Below the pieces are notes generated by a model. It had not been told where the DNA came from. It made no database searches and worked only from the letters and a program-made list of their open reading frames with translations. The position numbers and the translations under genes are program-made. Shown piece by piece: positions 59,125 through 64,000 of a DNA stretch of 64,000 nt (position 1 is the first letter of the stretch; the number at the start of each line of letters is the position of its first letter). The DNA lies in NCBI GenBank assembly GCA_965238265.1, contig OZ250185.1, positions 1,674,001 to 1,738,000 on the forward strand, written 5' to 3'. The stretch comes from JAJDUF01 sp965238265. Its GTDB lineage: Bacteria; Chloroflexota; UBA11872; UBA12225; JAJDUF01.

Positions 59125-60135
59125 TCAGGGAGGGGGCCGAACAGCGGCAGCGACACGGTTCCGTCCGTCCGCTTTGGCGGCGTAGAGCGCCGCGTCGGCC
59201 TGCGCCACCAGCGCCGGACCGTCGGTGGCGTGGTCGGGATAGGCCGCCACTCCTAGGCAGATCGTCAGGGCAACCGGCGTCCCTACGTTGGCGGGACGGG
59301 TCTCGATGCTGCTACGGGTACGCTCGGCCATCGCCAACGCTTGGCTGAGGTTGGTCTCGGGGAGGAGGATGGCGAACTCCTCACCACCGTAGCGGCATAC
59401 GTAGTCGGTGGCTCGTACTGCGCCGAGTAGCAGGCCGGCCACGTGCTGAAGCGCCAGATCGCCCATTGGGTGCCCGAACGTATCGTTCACCCGCTTGAAG
59501 TGGTCAATATCGGCCATCACCAGTGCCAGGGGACGGTCGTAGCGCGCCGCCCGCCTCGTTTCCCGTTCGAGCGCCATGTCGAAATAGCCGCGGTCGTACA
59601 ACCCGGTCAGCTTATCGTGGGTCGACTCGTCGGTGAGCTGCGCGTTAAGCTCGCGCAGACGCCGCAAGTATTGCGCTGTGTCGGCCATGGTCGCATCCAC
59701 ATAAGCATCGGCGAACGCCAACATGGCCAAGTCAACCACGCGCTGCACCCGCTGCGTGCCGGCCAGCACGGCAGAAGGATCATCTGCCCAGGCAGTCTCA
59801 AGCACGCGCTCCATGCCGCTGCGCAGCTCGGCGAACGCCCGGAGCGGCTCGGACAAGCGGAAGCCCTGCTTGGCGCGCTCTGCCGCTACCTCAACGGCAA
59901 ATGCACGCAGCGTGCATACCTCCCCGGCCTCTAGCGCTCGGACAATCGCGTCGAACGCCGCGCTCTCGCTTTTATGCAGCGCGGCCATCGGCTGCGCCGC
60001 ATAGCCGGTGTCCGGCATCCCGTGGAGCGTGTACGTGAGGCCCTCGATGATCTCGTCACGGGCGCAGCGCAGGACGGCGCCAAGCCGACGCTCGACGATT
60101 GCGTCGGAGCGGGAAGCCGCCGCCGGTGTTTTCAG
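59125..60135 (-). CDS. GGDEF diguanylate cyclase
   Basis: A protein of about 336 residues. An N-terminal helical sensory region (to about 170, AFAEVEVAAERAK-like FAVEVAAERAKQGF and AFAELRSGMERVLETAW) is followed by a GGDEF domain: DKLTGLYDRGYFD, ALVMADIDHFKRVND, CRYGGEEFAILLPE (active GGEEF form) and QADAALYAAKADGRNRVAA. It should make c-di-GMP. No TM segment. The start is unclear: the frame runs to 60318, but that overlaps the upstream gene and reads a repeat; a CTG at 60135 behind GGGGAGG is the best-placed site, though non-standard. Confidence 0.85.
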   Translation of the reverse strand: MKTPAAASRSDAIVERRLGAVLRCARDEIIEGLTYTLHGMPDTGYAAQPMAALHKSESAAFDAIVRALEAGEVCTLRAFAVEVAAERAKQGFRLSEPLRAFAELRSGMERVLETAWADDPSAVLAGTQRVQRVVDLAMLAFADAYVDATMADTAQYLRRLRELNAQLTDESTHDKLTGLYDRGYFDMALERETRRAARYDRPLALVMADIDHFKRVNDTFGHPMGDLALQHVAGLLLGAVRATDYVCRYGGEEFAILLPETNLSQALAMAERTRSSIETRPANVGTPVALTICLGVAAYPDHATDGPALVAQADAALYAAKADGRNRVAAAVRPPP

Positions 60136-60153
60136 GTCTCGCCTCCCCTGAGA

Positions 60154-60211
60154 GTAGCCAGTGGCCCGTGACCGGTGGCCCGTAACTGGCCACTGGCTAC
60201 CGGCCACTGAA
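60154..60211. repeat. Heptad-type tandem repeat
   Basis: CCAGTGGCCCGTGACCGG, TGGCCCGTAACTGGCCACTGG and CTACCGGCCACTG are imperfect units of the same family as at 33905 and 41050. It separates the flavoprotein from the diguanylate cyclase and confuses the start of the latter. Confidence 0.6.
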
Positions 60212-61294
60212 TCACCACTCGCGCAGGCTGTCGGTGGCCGACAGGCCGGCGTCTTGGCCGAGCGCAAAGGCGGCGGCGATGAGGTTGCGCTCGCCCGACA
60301 CAATGTCCCCGGCGGCAAACAGGCCCGGTACCGACTCGCCGGCCGACGTGAGCACCTGCCGGTCGTCGTTGACGATCAGCAACCCTTCCTCATCGGTCTG
60401 CACGTCCCAGCCGGCGAGATACTGCGTGTTGGGGATCAGCCCTTCGTCCACGAGAAAGCCGTCAAAGGAGCACTCGGTACCGTCGGCAAACCGAAACCCC
60501 AGCAGGTCGGTCCGCCGGCCGATGTGCGCCGCGATCCTCGTCTCGACAATCTCGATACCCCGCTCCTGCAAGGTCGCCAAGTCCGCCGCCCGTAGGCCGT
60601 GGGGACGGCCGTTGGTCAGAATAGTGATCTTGTTGGTGAAGTCCTGTGCGCCGCGGGCAGCGCCAAAGGCCGCGTCTCCCAGTGCGAGGATGGCTAAGTG
60701 CTCATCAATGTGCAAGTGCCCATCGCAGCGAATACAGACGTGCCAGCCGCGCCGATTGCCCGCAAAGCGAAAGACAGTAGGGTACCGCTGGTAGAGCCGC
60801 TCCGCTTGCTCGTTTACCTCGATGTCGGGCCACACGTCGTCAAACCCCGCGGCCACGACGACGGTCCGGGCCTGGAAGCGAGTGTGCTTTATCGGACGTT
60901 CCCCGCGTAGCGGCTCAACCGACGTTTCTAGCGCAAACAGCGTCGGCTCGACGTTGAGCCCCTGGAGCTTGAGTACGTAGCCGGGTTGGTACTCGATGCC
61001 CGTGCGCCGGGTGCGGCCGCCAATCGTCACCTCGCGCACCGGGCGGCTGGCCATCCACTCGCGCAGTGCCCGCATGAAGTGGCTACCGATGACCCCGGTG
61101 AAGACGGGCGCATCCTCGATCTGTACCGACTTCGACCAAAAGGCCCGCCCTTTGAGGTGGCTGATCGGCCCGGCATCGAGCACGAGCACGTGACGGGTCT
61201 GGTGGGCAGCGGAGATCGCGGCCTGCGCTCCGGCCGGCCCGGCACCGATGACGGCCACGTCGTAGACGGTGCCGGCGCCGCTCGCAGTTGTCAT
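60212..61294 (-). CDS. Thioredoxin-reductase-like FAD/NAD(P) oxidoreductase
   Basis: A 360-residue flavoprotein. It has the FAD loop VIGAGPAGAQAAISAA, a CxxC redox motif in WHVCIRCDGHLHID (CIRC), an NAD(P) region LAILALGDAAFGAARGAQDF and the FAD tail LFAAGDIVSGERNLIAAAFA. It resembles thioredoxin reductase, whose active site is usually CATC, so CIRC and the long insert before it suggest a TrxR-like relative with a different partner. ATG 61294 follows GAGGAGAG. It lies 76 bp upstream of the diguanylate cyclase. Confidence 0.83.
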   Translation of the reverse strand: MTTASGAGTVYDVAVIGAGPAGAQAAISAAHQTRHVLVLDAGPISHLKGRAFWSKSVQIEDAPVFTGVIGSHFMRALREWMASRPVREVTIGGRTRRTGIEYQPGYVLKLQGLNVEPTLFALETSVEPLRGERPIKHTRFQARTVVVAAGFDDVWPDIEVNEQAERLYQRYPTVFRFAGNRRGWHVCIRCDGHLHIDEHLAILALGDAAFGAARGAQDFTNKITILTNGRPHGLRAADLATLQERGIEIVETRIAAHIGRRTDLLGFRFADGTECSFDGFLVDEGLIPNTQYLAGWDVQTDEEGLLIVNDDRQVLTSAGESVPGLFAAGDIVSGERNLIAAAFALGQDAGLSATDSLREW

Positions 61295-61756
61295 AAAGCT
61301 GGCTCTCCTCGCCTTAGCTGAGGCGATTGTACCTGTGGCAGCGGCCTCCATGCCGGCGGGGTGACCTAACCCCCGGCCCCTTCCCTCCAGGAAGGGGAGT
61401 CCGTGCGGCGGCCGGCCTCCGCCGCACTCCCCCTCTCTATCGCTCGGCGATGGAGAGAGGGCCGGGGAGTGAGGTCCTCCGTCGGAGGCTTGACGCTCGC
61501 ACCGTGCCATCGGTACTATGCAGGGTGGAGGATTCCGTCCCCGCGAGGGACCTACTTCACTCGTTCCACCGGCGCGCTCCCTCACGCAACCCCATGTTGA
61601 GCACCCGCGTGCGGTGCGTTGTGCCTCAGCCTGCTGGGGCAGACTGGCGGTGGGACACGGCACAATCGCCGGCTCGCTCCGCGTAAGCACAATAGATGCC
61701 TCCTGGCCATTGGTAGGCCGGCTGGGGGCCGCCTCTCAAGAGGGAGTGATCTGCAA
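61295..61756. repeat. 462-bp intergenic region: partial MITE-like repeat and rny promoter
   Basis: 61364-61476 is a partial element (ACCTAACCCCCGGCCCC, CCTCCAGGAAGGGG, CTCTCTATCG...GATGGAGAGAGG hairpins). 61490-61519 is the putative promoter listed separately. No gene is seen in the rest, where CCCCGCGAGGG makes a small hairpin. Confidence 0.55.
61490..61519 (+). promoter_or_regulatory. Possible sigma-70 promoter for rny
   Basis: TTGACG (61490-61495), an 18-bp spacer and TACTAT (61514-61519). A leader of about 230 nt would precede rny. Confidence 0.4.
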
Positions 61757-63289
61757 GTGGATCAACTTGTTGTCGTTGCTGTTATCGGCATCGTGGTAGC
61801 GGGCATAGCGTTCGCCGTTGGCACCGTATTCGGCCAGCGGCGGCGTAAGGCGGCTGCACGCCAGCCCGACAAGCAGGCCGCCGATCTCCTGGCCCAGGCG
61901 CAGTCCCGCCGCGAAAAGCTGCTCGCGACGGCGAGAGACGAGGCGACGCAGTTGCGCCAAGCCGCCGAGCGAGACGGACGTGAGCGCCAAGGGCGGCTGG
62001 AGCGCCGCCAGCAACGTCTCAACCAGTGGGAAGAAAACATCGAGCAGCGGGCGGAGCGGCTGGAGCAGCGCGAGCGCGCCATCACGCGGGAGAATGTGAA
62101 GGTGGAGCAGCTGCACGCGCAGGCCAAGGCCGCTGCCGAACGGCAGTCTGAGCTTCTGGAGCGCCTGAGCCGTCTGTCTCAGGAGGAGGCCAAGGAGCTG
62201 CTCCTCAAGCGCATCGAGGCGCAGATTCGCCAAGAGGCTGCCCGCAGAATGCGGGACATCGAGCAACAGGTGCAGGAGGAAGCCGAGGGGCACGCCCGGC
62301 GGATCATCACCGAGGCGATCCAACGCTACGCTTCAGACCAAACCGTCGAGGTGACCCAAACTGTCGTGCCTATTCCCAACGACGAGATGAAGGGACGGAT
62401 CATCGGGAAGGAGGGGCGGAATATCCGGGCGCTGGAGCAGGCCACCGGCGTAGACCTCATCATTGACGATACGCCCGAGGCCGTCGTGCTCTCCAGCTAC
62501 GATCCCATTCGGCGCGAAATAGCCCGCAACGCCCTCTCCAAGCTGATCCTCGATGGTCGCATCCACCCCACCCGCATTGAAGAGCTGGTGGCCAAGGCCA
62601 AGGTCGAGGTCGAGGCGCACATTCGCCAGGAGGGCGAGAAGGCCGCCTACGAAGCCGGCGTCCATGGGCTACCGAAGGAGCTGATCCGCACACTGGGCCG
62701 CCTGAAGTTCCGGACCAGCTATGGGCAGAACGTCCTCAATCACTCGCTGGAGGTTGCCCTGCTCGCCGCGACGATGGCCGGTGAGCTACACGCAGACGCG
62801 GATATTTGCCGTCGTGGCGGACTGCTCCACGACATCGGTAAGGCGGCAACGGCGGATGCCGAAGGCTCGCACGCGCTCGTTGGCGCGGAGATGGCTCGCC
62901 GTCACAACATTGCCCCCAAGATTGTGCATACGATTGCGGCGCACCACTTCGAGGAAGAACCGCAGACGGTCGAGGCGTTTCTGGTGGCAGCAGCCGACGC
63001 GATCTCGGCATCGCGTCCCGGCGCCCGCCGCGAGACTACTGAGGACTACATCAGGCGCTTGTCCGCGCTCGAAGAAGTCGCAAGCTCGTTTCCCGGTGTG
63101 GAGCGGTCATTCGCGTTGCAGGCCGGACGCGAAATCCGCATTCTGGTCACTCCCGAAGAGGTGGACGAGTACGCAGCCCATCGGCTCGCCTCGGACATCG
63201 TTAACAAGATCGAAGAATCGCTCAACTATCCCGGCCAAATCAAGGTGACGGTGATCCGCGAGACTCGCTTCGTCGAGTACGCCCGCTAA
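61757..63289 (+). CDS. rny: Ribonuclease Y
   Basis: A 510-residue membrane-anchored endoribonuclease. An N-terminal TM segment (LVVVAVIGIVVAGIAFAVG) is followed by a long coiled coil (about 35-195). A KH domain (IPNDEMKGRIIGKEGRNIRA) and an HD domain (NHSLEVALLAATMAGE, LLHDIGKAATADAEGS) complete it, with catalytic His-Asp in HDIGK. RNase Y initiates mRNA decay at the inner membrane. GTG 61757 (VDQLVVV) is preceded by GGGAG at 10 nt and gives the expected length. Confidence 0.95.
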   Translation: MDQLVVVAVIGIVVAGIAFAVGTVFGQRRRKAAARQPDKQAADLLAQAQSRREKLLATARDEATQLRQAAERDGRERQGRLERRQQRLNQWEENIEQRAERLEQRERAITRENVKVEQLHAQAKAAAERQSELLERLSRLSQEEAKELLLKRIEAQIRQEAARRMRDIEQQVQEEAEGHARRIITEAIQRYASDQTVEVTQTVVPIPNDEMKGRIIGKEGRNIRALEQATGVDLIIDDTPEAVVLSSYDPIRREIARNALSKLILDGRIHPTRIEELVAKAKVEVEAHIRQEGEKAAYEAGVHGLPKELIRTLGRLKFRTSYGQNVLNHSLEVALLAATMAGELHADADICRRGGLLHDIGKAATADAEGSHALVGAEMARRHNIAPKIVHTIAAHHFEEEPQTVEAFLVAAADAISASRPGARRETTEDYIRRLSALEEVASSFPGVERSFALQAGREIRILVTPEEVDEYAAHRLASDIVNKIEESLNYPGQIKVTVIRETRFVEYAR

Positions 63290-63335
63290 GAGAACTTGTC
63301 GGGGCAAACAGTGCCGTGCGGAAAGGAGGGTACCG

Positions 63336-63548
63336 ATGGATAGAAAGCCGGTTCGTTCTAGCAACATCCGGTCGGTCGGGTATGAGGTAGAAACCCAAGT
63401 GCTGGAGTTGGAGTTTCATAGTGGCGGGATCTACAGGTACCCTGGCGTGCCTGAGGTGATCTACCGGGGCCTAATGTGAGCCGCCTCAAAGGGTTCCTAC
63501 TTCCACCAAAACATCAAGGACCGGTATCCATTCAGGCGGGTGAGATAA
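63336..63548 (+). pseudogene. KTSC-domain protein gene interrupted by an in-frame TGA
   Basis: ATG 63336 follows AAAGGAGGG. The frame reads MDRKPVRSSNIRSVGYEVE and LEFHSGGIYRYPGVPEVIYR, then meets TGA at codon 48 (63477-63479). It continues in frame as AASKGSYFHQNIKDRYPFRR to TAA at 63546-63548. This is the KTSC domain, whose conserved KGSYF segment lies after the stop. One base change (for example TCA to TGA) explains it, so it is a recent pseudogene, a sequencing error or a recoded codon. Without readthrough only a 47-residue fragment is made. It lies right before the OLD-like gene. Confidence 0.75.
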
Positions 63549-63555
63549 CGACGCG

Positions 63556-64000
63556 ATGTTCATTCAAGAAGTCCACGTGAAGAATTTTCGATCAATTTTG
63601 GACGAATCACTCCCCTGCGATTCCCTTACTGCATTGGTGGGACGAAACGGCTCCGGTAAGTCCTCGTTTCTGAGCGCTCTTGAACTCTTCTATAACCCAT
63701 CTTCTGCGATTACAGAAGAAGACTTTTACTCTGCGGACACAACCAATGATATAGAGATCGCGGTTACGTTTACCAGCCTTAGCGCAGAAGAAAGAGAATT
63801 TTTCGCTGCATATATACATAACGAAGTACTGACAATCGTTCGGGTATTTTCTGATCCACTGAAAGGGAAGTCAGGGAATTATTACGGGATGCGGCTACGA
63901 AACCCCGAATTTGTCTGCGTTAGAGAGGCGGGTGGAAAAAGGGATATTACGAACAAGTATAACGAGATCAGAGGGATGCAAGAGTATTCGTCGTTACCCT
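63556..64000 (+). CDS. OLD/RecF-like AAA ATPase, N-terminal part (cut by window edge)
   Basis: 148 codons from ATG 63556 run off the right edge. The N-terminus MFIQEVHVKNFRSILDESLP and the Walker A GRNGSGKSSFLSALELFY are typical of OLD-family and RecF/SMC-like ATPases. Such proteins are either DNA-repair factors or, when joined to a TOPRIM domain, phage-defence nucleases (for example GajA); the decisive C-terminal part is outside. The DNA is clearly AT-rich compared with rny upstream. It starts 7 nt after the KTSC frame ends, so the two may belong together. Confidence 0.82.
   Translation, partial: MFIQEVHVKNFRSILDESLPCDSLTALVGRNGSGKSSFLSALELFYNPSSAITEEDFYSADTTNDIEIAVTFTSLSAEEREFFAAYIHNEVLTIVRVFSDPLKGKSGNYYGMRLRNPEFVCVREAGGKRDITNKYNEIRGMQEYSSLP

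Noticed and set aside
63477..63479. Selenocysteine codon in the KTSC gene
   Set aside because: A single TCA-to-TGA change is simpler and no clear SECIS-like stem is seen just downstream; kept only as a possibility to test.

Overview
High-GC bacterial chromosome segment, most likely Chloroflexota. Thermomicrobia or relatives would fit, but this is inferred from gene content and base composition rather than from any phylogenetic marker. Supporting signs are a family-B DNA polymerase, a clpC-radA-ispDF-cysE-cysS-rlmB block, RNase Y, cell-envelope glycan genes, several Gfo/Idh/MocA dehydrogenases, and intergenic DNA packed with short palindromic repeats. Nearly all genes are GC-rich. The AT-richer exceptions are the UvrD-like helicase (about 3.1-5.1 kb), the S41 peptidase (30.9-32.1 kb), DUF429 (58.3-59.0 kb, mildly) and the right edge (63.3-64.0 kb); these look acquired.

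Layout. 0-3 kb: truncated queG, divergent from a family-B DNA polymerase. 3-5 kb: UvrD-like helicase on the minus strand whose stop overlaps the start of a 33-residue remnant of a DUF1156 DNA methyltransferase, probably the wreck of a defence locus. 5.3-12 kb: envelope glycan genes (hexapeptide acetyltransferase, Gfo/Idh dehydrogenase, Wzt/Wzm-type ABC exporter, then divergently a methyltransferase and a glycosyltransferase). 12.3-18.9 kb: four-gene unit joined by 4-nt stop/start overlaps: nitroreductase-methyltransferase fusion, putative alpha/alpha-toroid protein, YfhO-like membrane protein, RNase HI. 19-24 kb: MFS transporter and greA-lysS-serS, with a near-consensus promoter before greA. 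24.4-32.6 kb: GAF-GAF histidine kinase, tRNA-Ser(CGA), tadA, a sulfite-oxidase-type molybdoenzyme, asnB, an S41 peptidase and an alkyltransferase-like protein.

32.7-47.5 kb: glycosyltransferase, SDR, ribosomal protein S1, then clpC-radA-ispDF-cysE-cysS-rlmB-(PhyH dioxygenase)-argS, which keeps the order of the Firmicutes clpC region. 47.8-54.1 kb: a toxin-antitoxin pair, two Gfo/Idh dehydrogenases, a GNAT protein, a sugar isomerase/epimerase and a VOC protein, probably serving sugar or inositol catabolism. 54.2-61.3 kb: poorly conserved small frames, pepA, chrA, DUF429, a diguanylate cyclase and a thioredoxin-reductase-like flavoprotein. 61.8-64 kb: RNase Y, a KTSC-domain gene with an in-frame TGA, and the start of an OLD/RecF-like ATPase running off the edge.

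The most distinctive property is the repeat load. At least five families of short palindromic or tandem repeats fill the intergenic gaps and have entered genes in frame, including lysS, a glycosyltransferase, a molybdoenzyme, the YfhO-like gene and the N-termini of two glycan genes. No complete new system is proven. The best leads are the helicase/DUF1156 remnant, the OLD ATPase at the edge, the KTSC gene with its TGA, the nitroreductase-methyltransferase glycan operon, and the aberrant CysS.
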